Below are positions 1-10,851 of a DNA stretch of 64,000 nt, in pieces. Position numbers and translations under genes: made by a program. The notes beneath the pieces are model-generated. The model was given only the letters and a program-made list of their open reading frames with translations. It made no database searches and was not told the origin of the DNA. The stretch is taken from assembly GCA_029876055.1 (NCBI GenBank), contig CM056876.1:1922001-1986000 (forward strand), given 5' to 3'. Source of the stretch: Madurella fahalii. Lineage: Eukaryota > Ascomycota > Sordariomycetes > Sordariales. Each line of letters begins with the position of its first letter. Positions within the stretch are counted from its first letter, which is position 1.

Positions 1-794
1 ATCAGCCACGAGTCGACCGTCCCGAAGGCTAGCCGGCCTTCCTCATAGGCTTGCTTGACCGCATCGACGTTTTGGAGGAGCCACAGCAACTTGACGCTGC
101 TGGGATAGGTGGAGAGCGGGAGGCCGCAGAGGTCCAGTAGGCTGTCCGCCGAATCACGCGACTTGAGCTCACGCACGAGCGACTTGGTGCGGGTGTCGGG
201 CCACACGATGGCGTTGTAGAGCGGCTCGCCCGTGGTGCTGTCCCATACCACCGTGGTCTCGCGCTGATTGGTGATGCCGATAGATCGTATGTCCGATTTT
301 GAGTAGCCCTTCTCAGCGAACTTGCGCATTGCCTCCTCGATGCATTGCTCGACTGACGAGAGAAGCTCCAAGGGGTCGTGCTCGTGCCATCTTGAATGCA
401 GCTGTTAGCTCAGGTCCGGTCTCTCGGTGCAGCTGCTCTGCAGCTACGGCGCAGCCTTTACGTACCCTGATTTGGGGTACAGATTCTCAAACTCTATCTG
501 GTGGCTTGCGACGGGATCACCCTCGCCGTTGAAGATGAGGAAGCGCGACGACGTTGTGCCCTGGTCGATGCTGCCCACGAACCAGTGCTGCTTTTTTTCC
601 TCTTCCGTCTCGAGTATGCCCCGCGGTAGGTGGTCCTCGAGGTGCGGATGGAAGTTGACGGTCTCGTCCATGAGACTCTCATAAGTGGTTCTCGGCTTCT
701 TGTAGACCCTGTCCATGTCCAGGTCCGGGGGAGGACGGGGAGCAGCGAAGGCGTTCCCTAAGCGTGCTGTTGTGAATTCGCCAACTTCGCCCAT
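1..794 (-). CDS. glycerol kinase, N-terminal part (runs off the window)
   Basis: FGGY-family kinase that phosphorylates glycerol to glycerol 3-phosphate with ATP in the cytosol. Two exons are visible: 466..794 and 1..390, separated by a 75-nt intron (391..465, GTACGT..CAAG). Exon 1 codes for a charged leader of about 70 residues and then the first ATP-binding loop, GSIDQGTTSSRF. Exon 2 continues directly with WHEHDP, the SIGITNQRETTVVWD motif and the substrate-side segment NAIVWPDTRT, all diagnostic of glycerol kinase. The 109 codons plus 2 nt of exon 1 join exon 2 in frame. The start chosen is the ATG at 794 (MGEVGEF); an upstream in-frame ATG at 989 would add a Pro/Arg-rich 65-residue stretch that looks like 5' leader. 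The C-terminal ATPase half lies beyond base 1. The ~70-residue extension before the FGGY core is longer than in bacterial enzymes but common in fungi. Confidence 0.95.
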
Positions 795-2038
795 AGCGTG
801 ATGCTGGTGGTTTTTCTTCTCTAGCAGCTGGCAGGTGGTCTGGAACAGGCGAAGGTGTCTGTTGTGGGAGTGGACAACAGGAGGGTGCGACCGCGGAGGA
901 CGAGATAGCACTGATAGAGAGCGCCGGCGTGGGGCTTGCGGAGGGGTCAGAAACGGCGGACAGAGAGAGGGAGGGGGTACGTCATGCAAGGCCTGGTCCT
1001 AGCTATTCGTACAGCGGTTGTGTCGGTTGCTGCCTCTGCTTCTGCTTCTGATGCTCCACAGGGCGTCCACCGCAGATGCTTGGAGTGGCGCTGCCGAGTT
1101 CCACGGAACGGTGGAACCAATTGCGACAACTCGAGGGACGAGTGTCCGCAGGAACGGTGGCTTGCGCATTGAGTGAGGGGTTGCGGCGGCTTTTAAAATC
1201 CCGGGCGGGTGGGCGGGTGGGCGGGTTGGCAGGTTGGTGTGGGATTTGGACGGTGCCTTGCGCAAGCTGCTATTCGGCTCAATTGTCTTTTCCCCCCCTT
1301 GAGAATTGTCGACCCGTATCCCATCGCGCATGCATGCTGCAGGCCGGGAAGCTCGGGCCTCGACCTTAACCATATCCAACTACCCGTGGTCCATTGGTGG
1401 AACATTCTGCGGGGGATTGCGCTCGGTGGGGATCCTCCTCTGATCACGGGAGTCAAGAGACGATCCATGATCCACTGTGCTAGAGGCATCGAGAACGGCC
1501 CAACCCCAACGATCGGCACCGTGAACCCACATCTGCGTAATACCGAGTTATCCGACCATAGCCCCAATGACACTCTCCTCGTGTGGAGGGATTCGTTAGG
1601 CGCTCCTTCAGCTCATTGCCCGTTGCCCCCTTTCCACTACATCTGGTATGTGCTGTCCACTACACCCCCCCGGGGGTAGATGATACTAGCGCCACCAGGG
1701 TTGGCTGTTTATGTTGACCATTTGTGTACTTGCTCTTTTTAAGTTGGTTCTAACAGCGGGCCCCTGCCACGCTAGGATTATTTACACTACTCTGGGCGGA
1801 GGTGTAACTTCTACTCATTTCTACACTACCCAGCAACAGCAGTGTAGATCGAGCGCCACACTCATTTCCGCTAACTAATCCATTTGTTCTGGGCCACGAA
1901 CTACAACTCATCAGCCCACTATCTATTTTCCGTCCAAGTATCAAAATTATTCTTCTCCGCAATATCAGCGCCCACCGCGCATCACATGCGAGGTAGCCAT
2001 CCTACTCTCCAAGACTAGTCATAGTCCGAATCGTTTTT
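795..2038. other. intergenic, upstream of glycerol kinase
   Basis: No convincing gene is visible on either strand. The stretch holds the promoter and leader of the glycerol kinase gene and a G-rich direct repeat at 1203..1225, listed separately. Short open frames here have no recognisable domain and lack supporting splice context. Confidence 0.6.
1203..1225 (+). repeat. G-quadruplex-type repeat (six GGG runs)
   Basis: Six GGG runs are separated by single C or T bases (GGGC/GGGT alternating). A run of four or more GGG tracts with 1-nt loops is the canonical motif for a very stable parallel G-quadruplex. It lies about 410 bp upstream of the glycerol kinase start, on the strand opposite to that gene's coding strand. 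A regulatory role is inference only. Confidence 0.7.
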
Positions 2039-2697
2039 TCAATATGGGTCATTCCTTCGGCGGTGGAATTCCTCCTCCAACTGCTCCTCCATCTCAATTT
2101 CCCAGCTGTACATCTCGTCGTTATACCTACAACAATCCTCATAATTATCGAACTTAACCCTGCCATCGTCAGAGACCCAAACCCTAGGTGAGATCTTTGG
2201 GAGCTCGATGGACCATTTGCAGCTCGGCATCCTCTGCATCAGGCTTTCGCGAAGCGCCATGACCTCCTTGTCAATGTCGTACACCCCACGTACCACAGTA
2301 ATCTTCTCCAGTGAGGACATAGACCTAAAGCCGCCGTTATCCAGAGCTCTCAGCATCTCCACGGCTCTGTCAACATTCCAAACTCGGGATGTATTGTCCG
2401 GTAGCACGCAAGATATCTCGACTGTCCTTAAACCTGGGCAGGTGTCTCGTATAAGTTGAACCAAACTCGACAGGCCTATCTTGGACAAGGAGCTCCGAAT
2501 AAATTTCAAGGCGGATCTCGACAGGGAAGTTGAGGAAGCGCATTGAAAAGTTTGCGGGCGAGGCGCTTCTGGAGTCTTGCTGTTATAGCGGCCGCAGTCG
2601 TAACTAAGTGTCCGATGCATGATGCCGGTGGGAGAACCACAAAATGATCAGGCATCAACGGACAAACTTACCTCTTGTGTGGCAGGTTGCACTGCAT
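2039..2697 (-). CDS. hypothetical protein, acidic C-terminus
   Basis: Not recognised. An open frame of 193 codons (2039..2620) begins with ATG at 2620. A better model may use a short upstream exon at 2672..2697 (ATG, encoding MQCNLPHK plus 2 nt), a 68-nt intron (2604..2671, GTAAGT..TTAG) and exon 2 at 2039..2603, which keeps the same frame and replaces the first five residues. The protein has an amphipathic helical middle part (SALKFIRSSLSKIGLSSLV) and an extended Glu-rich tail ending RRRNDPY. The layout, with short helices and a VEISCVLP-type beta strand, loosely resembles C-terminal parts of fungal F-box/LRR-like hypothetical proteins, but no F-box is visible. It could be the tail of a larger gene whose 5' exons I could not identify. 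Confidence 0.45.
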
Positions 2698-3594
2698 GGT
2701 CACCTGATACGCGTCGGAACTTGTTCTCTTCGATGGTAATATTTGATCAGTATGTTAGTATGCGTATTTTCTGACTTAATCATGATGTTAATATTAAGAG
2801 TACAATGCCAACCCCCCCCCCCCCCCCCAACAAAAAAAAAAAAAAAATCTTGTAGCGCAAAATTTATCAATCCACTCTCACAAAATAGTATTACAGCTCT
2901 TCAGTCAAATATCTCCCCCGAGCATCAGTTCGTCCTATCGTCTTTTAGTTCCGCCACCTAGACACTACCTGACAGAAGCAACCAGAAATGGAAACCGATC
3001 GATTGTAGAGGGATGCCTATGTTAGGACGCGGAAAGAAGGGAGTGTAGTGTTTGTAAAGGTGTATTTATACCACATCCCACGACATATAGTGGTATGGGA
3101 TCGACAGTCCTACCACTATACCTCCTAGGAGGCGTTGCGACATCCACCACCTGGATTTCACATACACTCAGAGAAAAAGAGACAATCAAAAGCGATGTCT
3201 GTATATGTCTGAATGTATCGTAGGAATAGCGAGCCCACCTCATGAAATACCACAGATGAAATCCGATGAAGCCAATTCAAACTACCTAGCCATCCCAGAT
3301 CCACTCCGGTAGGCCCCGCCCCATTACCTCTATCCAATAAAGAACTCACCGTGAAAACCAAGCAACGCCTTGGAACCCAGAAACCAACCTCTCACAATCT
3401 ACCCAAAGCTTCCAGGCAGGTATCAGCGTTAGCAATGCCTCCAAATCACCCTAATCAACTCGACAAAACAAAGCTAAGAAGGGAAAGGGAAGAAGGCGGG
3501 GGGGGGGGGGGAAGAAAGAGAGAAAGAGAGAAAGAAAGAAAGAAAGAAAGAGAGAAAGGGGGAAAGAAAGAAAGAAAGAAAGAAAAGAAAGAGA
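2698..3594. other. intergenic with low-complexity tracts
   Basis: No gene seen. The stretch contains a poly-C run followed by poly-A around 2811..2846 and a long purine (G/A) microsatellite at about 3478..3598 with a poly-G run inside it near 3498..3511. If the GH81 gene has one more intron at its 3' end, part of this stretch is that intron. Confidence 0.6.
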
Positions 3595-3598
3595 TCAA
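3478..3598 (+). repeat. GAAA/GAGA purine microsatellite with poly-G run
   Basis: About 120 nt of almost pure purine on the plus strand: a poly-G run of about 14, then irregular GAAA and GAGA units. On the minus strand it is a polypyrimidine tract directly after the last visible GH81 codons. Confidence 0.9.
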
Positions 3599-6503
3599 AA
3601 CTCACCAGCAGCATAACTCAAATACCACGTCCTGCTCGCCCCACCGTCCACCCACCCGTCGTCCCACCCACCACTCCTGCCGCTGAAAAAGTCGTACGCG
3701 GCCCGGGGGTCGATGGTCGCGTAGTTCCCAAACAGGATGCCCTTCCACCCGCCCGTCACGCTCTGGGCGCGGCCGCCCGAGAAGAAGGCGTCCCACTCCT
3801 CGCGCACGAACTCCGGGGTGCGGACGAAGGGCGTGTGCGGGAGCAAGGGCAGCATGTGGATCCCCTGCACGTACTCGATGTTGCCGCCAAAGTAGGTGGT
3901 GTGGTCGATCTTGTTTTCGAACAGGATGCCGGCGACCTTGTTGGCGATGAAGTTGCGCGGCTGGACCGTGTTGGATGAGTGGTAGAGGTAATAGGCGTTG
4001 AGAGAGCGCCGCTGGATGGCGAGGGTGAGGGCAGCTCTACGATGTGAGAAACGCGGGGATGGTTGGTTAGAGATCATAAAGTTTGTCGTTGGGGGTGAAA
4101 GAAATATAAAATAAAATGAAATGAAATGAAATGAAATGAAACGGGAGGAGGAGGGAGCGGAGAGAGGGGACTCACCGTGCTTCCATGTTCCTGTCGCCTG
4201 ACACGGCACCCCACATCTTCAGGGCGTACGCGTGCATCGTGTCCTCGGAGCTCGACTCCTGGTCTTTGCTATCGAGGCTGTCGAATAAACCCTTGGCCCA
4301 GCTGTGGCCGTGGAACCAATCAAAGGACCGCCACACCGGGAAGTAGGGGTCGCGGGGGCTGGGGTTGGCGATGTCGCGGACCAAAGTGTTGACGTAAGCC
4401 CTGTTAGCGGGCGTCAACCAGGAAGGGTCTAGGTGACCGATGACGGCTGCCGTGTAGATGAAGTAGCCAAAGTGGAAGTGGTGATCGTTGTACAGCGTGT
4501 TGCCAAAGTCGGCGCCTGAGTTGCCCGTGTTGTAGGTTGCTGATGAGGCTACGCCGCCCCAGACGTCTGCTTCGTGTCAGACCAGGCCGGCCAAGATGGG
4601 GAAGTATTGAGGCAGGGCATCATCTACTTACTCTCATATACAAGAGGGAACTGCTGTCTATTGTCCGCAAACCGGGCAAATGCCGCTTTGAGTGTTTGTA
4701 GGCCTGATTGGGCCAGCCCGCGATCTCCCAGCAGATCGTTGATCGCCAGCATGATAGACGCAAACTTGGCCAGTGCCTATCCCTGTCAGCTGTTGTTCTT
4801 CGGCAACCACTATTCTTACTCACCTTCCCGCTGAAATACATCGAGTCGAGGTTTGTCTGCTTAAGGATGTCCTGCGACACTTCCTGTCGAGCAATGTTGT
4901 GAATGGACGCCTTCGTGGCGTCAGAGATGGTTCGGACTGTCCCCGCACTTGGCGACCATGGGAGAAAACCGATATCGGTTGGGAGTTGGGACTCGACCAT
5001 CGTCCAGGAATCAGCCAAAACCGCAGTTGCGACCCCTTTTGTTGTGGTTTGCAGCTTCACGTCCGCCATCCTTCCCCGCGTGGCATCGTCGAAAGAACTT
5101 TGATGATGGGGCAGCGCAAACATGACCAGCGTGGCTCCAGACATCCCGGCCTTCTTGAAGGAAAAGGTGTACATTCCCCTTCTGCCGTCCACCGTCCCCG
5201 AGAGCTCAACGCCCGTGGAATAAGCGCCACAGGCTTGGTCGTATATTTGTTCACCGTTTCCAGGGTCTTTAGCAACCTGGATAGTCCCATGAAACGGCTC
5301 ACTTGACTGCGCGAGACCGTTGTTGACGACCTGAAGGTCCAGTGGTCGGCCATTCGTATGGTAGGCATACACTAGCCAGGTGGTCCCGTCTTCCAGCTGG
5401 AGTTTGTACTTGGTAATGCCCGGTTTCACCTCCCCGGTCGCCCGTGTGACGGTCCTGAAGAAGATCCCCGTCTGGATCAAGGGATGTGCGCCATTGTACA
5501 CGGCCGTGATGAATCCTGACCCCTGAACCAAGGGAAACTGCACTGCCGGGGAAGCCTGTGCACTCGGGCGCAAACTGACTTGGCCAGAGAAGTCAGTCAG
5601 GGACTCGGTGGTCAGGGCAGTGCCCGATCCCAGCTCCTTGGCGGAAAGGCAAACGGAGTGAATCCCAATAGGATTGATGAAATACCTAGCAGCACCTGAT
5701 GCAGGGTCCGCTTCGCCAAATACCCTCTGTCCGGCTTCGATGTGAGAGATGGCAAGCCCCCAGCTCCCCGTGGCTCCCTGGCCGCGGGCCCAGGCAACCG
5801 AGTACGGGTGGAGCCAGGTTGGGGACGTCTGGTTTCCCAGGAAGAAGTTGGCATGGAACTTGTTCGTAGGGATTGGGGACGACGCCGTGATTCCCAGCCG
5901 TCGTACTGGATGGTCCTGTCTCCTGGCAATATTTGCTGGCGGAGCGTCGGTGGAAATAGGATCCGCAAAGATATTCTGGAACGCCATTTTCCCGGAAATC
6001 GTTAAAGACAACGGTGGCACACTGACCAAGACAGAAGCTGGGGACAGCAAGGAAGTTGGCGTTGGTATAGAGCTCGTCAAAATCGGCCAAGAAGTAACAC
6101 GTCCGAGTGTTTCGAGGACAGATGGGATAAAACCGCTGCAGGGAGTCTTCTCACTGGCCAGGATCTGAACTACCCCGGACGGACCGGAGCTGGTAATAAC
6201 TTTGGCGATGGCTGTTAGGTTCTCTCTAGGTGGAGGAGCGCTCCATGCGGGTGGCGCTGACGGTGAGGAGGTGCTTGACGTGGTGTTGGTTTTGGCGCAG
6301 TCTACTGACGCTAGAGTGGCAGGGTCCGATCGAGGAAACAAGACCACGACGTTCTCTCCTGGAGTGTTCAGCCGAGGCGATGAAAGAAAGTGACCAGCCG
6401 ACTGAGTGAAGCGACCACCGTCCTCGTCCACTGATTGTAGCAAGGAGGCAAGCACCTGCGGAATAGTTAGCAATACGAATACTAACATCATGATACCATC
6501 CAT
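3595..6503 (-). CDS. secreted endo-beta-1,3-glucanase, GH81
   Basis: Hydrolyses internal beta-1,3-glucan bonds; in fungi GH81 enzymes act outside the cell in wall remodelling, septum splitting or mycoparasitism. Exons 4824..6503, 4632..4776, 4176..4566 and 3595..4036, joined by introns of 47, 65 and 139 nt, give 885 residues. The start at 6503 ([19 protein letters not shown]) gives a clean signal peptide; the in-frame ATG at 6578 would bury it. Residues ~20-170 are a Ser/Thr/Pro-rich linker; the GH81 core begins near [10 protein letters not shown] and runs to the end. Family landmarks are [15 protein letters not shown] (acidic residue of the catalytic centre) and [19 protein letters not shown] (catalytic Glu region). 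The model ends YAAG then EF-stop, but the last codons overlap a good donor (GTGAGT) at the family's usual C-terminus, so a further intron and a short last exon (for example after CTGGAAG near 3400) may be the true end. Confidence 0.93.
4095..4141 (-). repeat. pentanucleotide repeat (TTTCA)n inside GH81 intron 3
   Basis: Six or so tandem copies of AAATG on the plus strand (TTTCA on the coding strand), lying wholly within the 139-nt intron 4037..4175. This accounts for the unusual length of that intron among its 47-65 nt neighbours. Confidence 0.85.
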
Positions 6504-7656
6504 GTTGGCGATTCCGCGGGGAGAGGGCTTTGAAGTGCACAATCCAGGACTTCTTCTGCCAGCGGGCCGCAAAGCCATATAATAGCCAGCCGCGCCTTGA
6601 CGACCAACCCCATTTCTGCCATCGACACGGCTTGTTTTTACAGAATGGAATCTGCGAGGTAGATCACCGTCTGCGTGGGCACAAGAAGCCGGCCAGAAAC
6701 AGGGGGTCCTCTAGCCGCTAGCGTGCGTGGCTGAACATGGCTTGTCATGGATCGGGAACTCAGTGTCTTGACGACGAACAAAACATGTCCTACTTTAAAC
6801 CTGGGCTGTGTGGTTGCTGGAATGCTGGTAAACCGGCATGTGAAAATACGACAGGGCAAGAATAAGACTAAGGGGTTCGGAATTGTGTTCGAGGGAATGT
6901 AGAGCAAAGTTGGTTCATGAAGATGTGAAACGGGATGACGTGCGAGTGCGATCTGGGGATATTGTGATCCGACCGCCAGGCAGATTTCATGTCTCGCGGG
7001 AGGGATGTGTCCTAATTAATGTTTCCTGGGAATCGCACTCTGTCTTGAGGGGGAGCCAAAGCTTGGAAGTGGACCCGAGTTGTCGTATGCGAATTCCAGC
7101 TCTGAGGCAGGTGGTTCCCTGTCCCCCTGTCCGATGACAACCCAAAAGGCCCCGGAGTCTTAGGTGTGATGAACATGGATCCAGGAACCTCCATCAGGTC
7201 AGAACAGGGTCCGAACATCAATGTAAATTCTTATAGCTTTGCTATAGTCATGGGCGTCTAGATATACATGAGACAATGGATGCTCGGAACCAGAGCCAAG
7301 GGTTCGACGCGAGGCATTCCTCGTGTGTACCGTGGCAGCAGAAATGACAAGTGCCAAGGCACGTCCTTGGGGTGGGATCCCGCATCCTCTGTTGCAAATG
7401 GTCCCTTCATGACCAATCATGGTCCCTACTCTGCTCCAAGGCGCTGGAATGATTTCAGTGCACTGTGAGGAAGGCTGCAGACACTTCAGCTCTGGTGACC
7501 TCGATTCAAGTGCTGTCTTGGCTCTAGACAGCCTGTGATCATGCAAGTGATCGGACTTGCCCTTTATAGAGACAGCTCCGCTGGCTGAGAAGCAGAACTT
7601 GCCATCGGGTTTGACATTGTGCACACCACAGTGTGAATCCCCGCGGGTCCTTGCAA
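6504..7656. other. intergenic, upstream of GH81 / downstream of STN1
   Basis: No gene is supported. Open frames up to about 150 codons occur on both strands but none shows a domain, codon pattern or splice context that I recognise. It should hold the GH81 promoter and the STN1 3' untranslated region. Confidence 0.55.
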
Positions 7657-8533
7657 TCACAAACCGAGCGCGTCGTAGCGACCCGTCACAGGAATCATCC
7701 TCGTGATAGGCTTAGCTGGTCTCCTCTTTTCTAACCCTGTCTCTCCCGACGGCCGTATTCTCGAGGCCAGTCTCTCATGCCTATGCCCACCCTCGTTTCT
7801 TGCATGATTGCTCCTTGTTGACTTGACTTCGGTTCTCGCCACCAGATCCTTCTTGTGTCTATCCTTGGTGTCCCTCTGACGATGGCGGGAGTACTTGCCT
7901 TCTTCCTCCCTCCTGCATCTCCTCATCTCTCTCCGGTCCAGCACCCACGGCTTGGAGAGCACCTCTCTTTTCAACAGTGTGACCTTCTCCCAGAATAGCA
8001 TTTCCTGCTCCGTCGATCGGAGGTGGGAAATCTTTTCGGCGCGGATCTGCCTCCTTTCCAGCCACGTGCTGACGCTGCCTTTGATGTCGATGGTGTGCCC
8101 GACATCGATGGGTGCGTCAACCACTGGGAGCGGGTGCGCCTCATTTGGCTTAGAAGCTGCTTGCCCCGCTGTGGTGGCGGTTCCGGGGGCGACCCGAGGC
8201 CCAACATTCACAACACAGTCGATCGTCGCGCCGCTGCCGTCATCAATCGTGTAGATGCGTTTGCTTTCGCGATCGTTAACGGCAACTACGACGCCGGCGA
8301 TGCGCACCCACTTAATAGGGTGGTTGAGGTGGAGGTAGATATCCTGGCCTAAACGATACGGGGTCAGGCCGCGGGAAACCAGGAGTGTGTAAGTGCCGTC
8401 GCTCACCTCGGAAGCCTGGATGGCTTGTCAGCCCAAAAATGTCGGCAACCCGGAGATGGCACCAGCGGTTGATGGTTGGCGACAGGCGGAAGCAATACTG
8501 CGGGTACAGCTCAGGCTGCCCCGCGTCGGTCAT
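7657..8533 (-). CDS. STN1: CST telomere-capping complex subunit Stn1 (OB fold)
   Basis: Stn1 binds Ten1 (and Cdc13/Ctc1 where present) to cap single-stranded telomere DNA and regulate C-strand fill-in by polymerase alpha, in the nucleus. Exons 8407..8533 and 7657..8348 with a 58-nt intron (GTGAGC..TTTAG) give 272 residues. The N-terminus reads YPQYCFRLSPTINRWCHLR, then IYLHLNHPIKWVRIAGVVVA and RIYTIDDGSGATIDCVV, the hallmark OB-fold strands of the Stn1 family. A segment with FWEKVTLLKREVLSKPWVLD follows, also typical of fungal Stn1. The C-terminal 80 residues are Arg/Lys-rich and low complexity, so there is no obvious winged-helix domain, as is usual in filamentous fungi. The intron falls before the second OB strand. 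Reading straight through the intron from an ATG at 8406 would lose the conserved N-terminal block, which supports the spliced model. Confidence 0.9.
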
Positions 8534-9182
8534 GGCATATTGGAGATCGTGTGACGCGGCTTGTAGCCTTTGATGATCGCTTGTCTCGCAGAGATACTGC
8601 TCATGGCCATGCGCACAGTTCTCCGCAGTCGGTTGTGCTGCGCATGGCGTCCGTCCCTGCTGTTTTGAGGTGTGGGTTGGGCCGAAAGGCGCGTTCGAGA
8701 TGGGCTTCTGGGCTTTGGCTGCACACAAAAACCTGACGGGCCGGCAGGCAGTGGCCATCCCGATTGCCCTGTGCGCGTTGGCCAGGTGACGCCTGGAAGT
8801 AACCCTAATCGGGGAGGAGGGGCAGATGCGCGGCTTTGCAGTTTGGGACTCGTCAACTGGATGTCTTTTCTCTCACACCCTTTTCTTAAAGGGTCTGGGT
8901 TGGTTAGATCTACTGCTCGGTCACCCGGCTACACCGCACGTAACTGGAGATCAGCCCGAAGCCGGGCCGAATCCCAGTCGTCACATCGACAGTCGGCTCA
9001 CTTGAATCGTGCTTGTGAGAGCGTCATGGGAAGCAACTCTCCGGATCATGAGTCCCTGTTCATTCAGCCGCCCCAAAGTCCCCCAACGCCGGTGCTGTAT
9101 TACCCATAGACGCCATGCGACAACTAACCATTTGCTGATCAAGTACTCTCCCAAACCAATCGCAAAACAGAAACCAGACCCC
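8534..9182. other. intergenic between STN1 start and J-protein stop
   Basis: Upstream region of STN1 and 3' flank of the J-protein gene, both on the minus strand. No additional gene is seen. Confidence 0.55.
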
Positions 9183-10070
9183 TCACCTCCGCTTCTTCTT
9201 GCCCGACTTCAACATATCCGCCTGTAACTTCTGGAATTGTTCCTCAGAAATATCCGGCTCCTCCAGCTCCTTGGCACTCCTCTTCTTCGCACCTTTCCCA
9301 GCCTTGGGCACGGCGCCGTACTTCTCGGCCAACTTATCCAGCGCATTGGCCCTCGAGGCCTGATTCCGTTGAATGAGTGCGGCCAGGCCGGTCTCGGCGT
9401 CCTTCTGGCTCTTCTTCCCGCGCAGCTTGTCGTAGACTCCCAGCTCCTTGGCCAGCTCGTCCGCCTCGTCCGCCTCCTTTCTCGCGGCCTTGGCGCGCGC
9501 CTGCCTCGACTTCTTCGTCTCCTTCGTGTACGCCTTGAAGGCGGGCACCTCCTTAGCTGCGATGGCAGCGTCGATGATCTCCCGGAACCTCGCGTCGTCC
9601 TCTAGCACGTTGCTGAGCATGACCGTCTCGTAGACCCCGTCCATGTCCCCCTCGAACTCCTCGTAGGCGGCCAGGACGTCGTCCTTTTCTTCGTCCGAGC
9701 CCTTGTACTTGGCGGCAAACTGCTTGATGGCCTCCTCGGAAATGGCATCGCGATATTGCTCGCGGTAGTAGTCGGACCAGCAGAAGCCGTCCGAGTCGAC
9801 GACGGCTTCCGAGGTCGAGCCCGTCTCGTCGTAGCGCTTGCGGCGCGCAGCGTCCGAGAGGACGGCATAAGCGAAAGCAACTTGTTGGAATTTCTCCTTG
9901 GCCTCGTCTTTTCGATCCGAGGGCGCTTTGTCCGGGTGGGTTTTGAGTGCAGCCTTGCGGTAGGCGGACTTGATCTGGTCTGGCGAAGCGGTGCGTGGAA
10001 GGCTGAGGACCTCGTACGGGTCGATTGAGGGCGGCTCGCCCTCACTGAGGTCGTCGTCGTGGGGAGACAT
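9183..10070 (-). CDS. J-domain co-chaperone, DNAJC9-like
   Basis: Class C J protein that would stimulate an Hsp70 ATPase; the metazoan relative DNAJC9 is a nuclear histone co-chaperone. Single exon, 295 residues. The J domain occupies about residues 16-85: [20 protein letters not shown], then the invariant HPD in [10 protein letters not shown] and the end helix [12 protein letters not shown]. After it comes a helical segment with [20 protein letters not shown] and a basic coiled-coil region ([20 protein letters not shown]), the order found in DNAJC9 homologues. The C-terminus ends SGKKKRR, a plausible nuclear localisation signal. There is no Gly/Phe region and no zinc finger. It is divergent from the deaminase gene with only 277 bp between the two start codons, so they may share a promoter. 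Confidence 0.92.
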   Translation of the reverse strand: MSPHDDDLSEGEPPSIDPYEVLSLPRTASPDQIKSAYRKAALKTHPDKAPSDRKDEAKEKFQQVAFAYAVLSDAARRKRYDETGSTSEAVVDSDGFCWSDYYREQYRDAISEEAIKQFAAKYKGSDEEKDDVLAAYEEFEGDMDGVYETVMLSNVLEDDARFREIIDAAIAAKEVPAFKAYTKETKKSRQARAKAARKEADEADELAKELGVYDKLRGKKSQKDAETGLAALIQRNQASRANALDKLAEKYGAVPKAGKGAKKRSAKELEEPDISEEQFQKLQADMLKSGKKKRR

Positions 10071-10174
10071 TGTGTTGTTTGGTGCCTGATACGTGTTGAA
10101 GGGACGGGGACAATTGCACCTTTGGCTGCACTTGAACGCTAATGGAATTCAGAGGTACGCGTCGCGTCGAGCAT

Positions 10175-10189
10175 GGGGGGGGGGGGGGG
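10175..10189 (+). repeat. poly-G run in divergent promoter
   Basis: A run of about 15 G between the divergent J-protein and deaminase genes. It lies 159 bp upstream of the deaminase ATG. Function unknown; such runs are prone to length errors. Confidence 0.85.
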
Positions 10190-10347
10190 CTAGTGGCACT
10201 GTGTTAATTTGGTACCTGTCCATGTCCCTGCACTGTCCGTACGATGACCCCGCTTTTCCGCAAAAGGGAGTCAAGAGATGCTTCAGCCGACGCGAGGGCT
10301 GTTTGGAGTCGGTAAAGACTAACGACTCTCCTCCCATCTCATACACG

Positions 10348-10851
10348 ATGACTGCTATCATTCCAGGTGACCACAAGGCATACATGCAGCTTGCACTCGA
10401 GCAGGCGCATAAATCACCTCCCAAGCCAACAAACTACCGCGTGGGAGCAGTCCTGGTTGACACAGCCTCGAACAAAGTTCTCGCAACCGGTTACACCTTA
10501 GAACTCCCGGGAAATACGCATGCGGAGCAATGCTGTTTCTTGAAGCTGGCAGAGAAACATGGTGTTTCTGAAGAGAATCTCAAAGATGTTCTGCCTTCGG
10601 AACTGGCGCTCTACACGACAGTCGAGCCCTGTTCAAAACGTCTGAGCGGAAATCTGCCTTGCGTCGAGAGGGTACTCCGACTCGCCGGGTCCATCCGAAC
10701 CGTCTATGTCGGTATTATGGAGCCCGAGACATTTGTTGCCGAGAATACGGGCAAGAAGAGTCTTCAGGATGCGGGGATTTCCGTGGTTCATGTCGAAGGT
10801 CTCGAGAAGGAGATTTTGGAGGTTGCCACAGCTGGCCATATCAAGCCTTGA
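10348..10851 (+). CDS. zinc-dependent deaminase, RIB2 (DRAP deaminase)-like
   Basis: Cytidine-deaminase-fold protein of 167 residues, single exon. The zinc site is complete: HAE in GNTHAEQCC (His ligand plus catalytic Glu) and two Cys ligands in VEPCSKRLSGNLPC. The PCSxRLSGNxPC spacing and CVERVLRLAGSIRTVYVGIM are characteristic of the riboflavin-pathway deaminases (Rib2/DRAP deaminase, converting 2,5-diamino-6-ribitylamino-4(3H)-pyrimidinone 5'-phosphate), so that substrate is more likely than cytidine or dCMP. The frame is open upstream to an ATG at 10093, but those 85 codons include a translated poly-G run and look like leader; the start at 10348 (MTAIIPGDHKAYM) places the first helix where the family has it. 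No fused pseudouridine synthase domain is present, unlike yeast Rib2. Confidence 0.85.
   Translation: MTAIIPGDHKAYMQLALEQAHKSPPKPTNYRVGAVLVDTASNKVLATGYTLELPGNTHAEQCCFLKLAEKHGVSEENLKDVLPSELALYTTVEPCSKRLSGNLPCVERVLRLAGSIRTVYVGIMEPETFVAENTGKKSLQDAGISVVHVEGLEKEILEVATAGHIKP

Noticed and set aside
13..794. CRISPR arrays, bacterial operons or phage elements anywhere in the window
   Set aside because: Spliceosomal introns, eukaryotic tRNA structure and gene content show a fungal nuclear genome; no regularly spaced repeats were found.
10093..10347. N-terminal extension of the RIB2-like deaminase
   Set aside because: In frame but includes a translated poly-G run and no conserved sequence; treated as leader.
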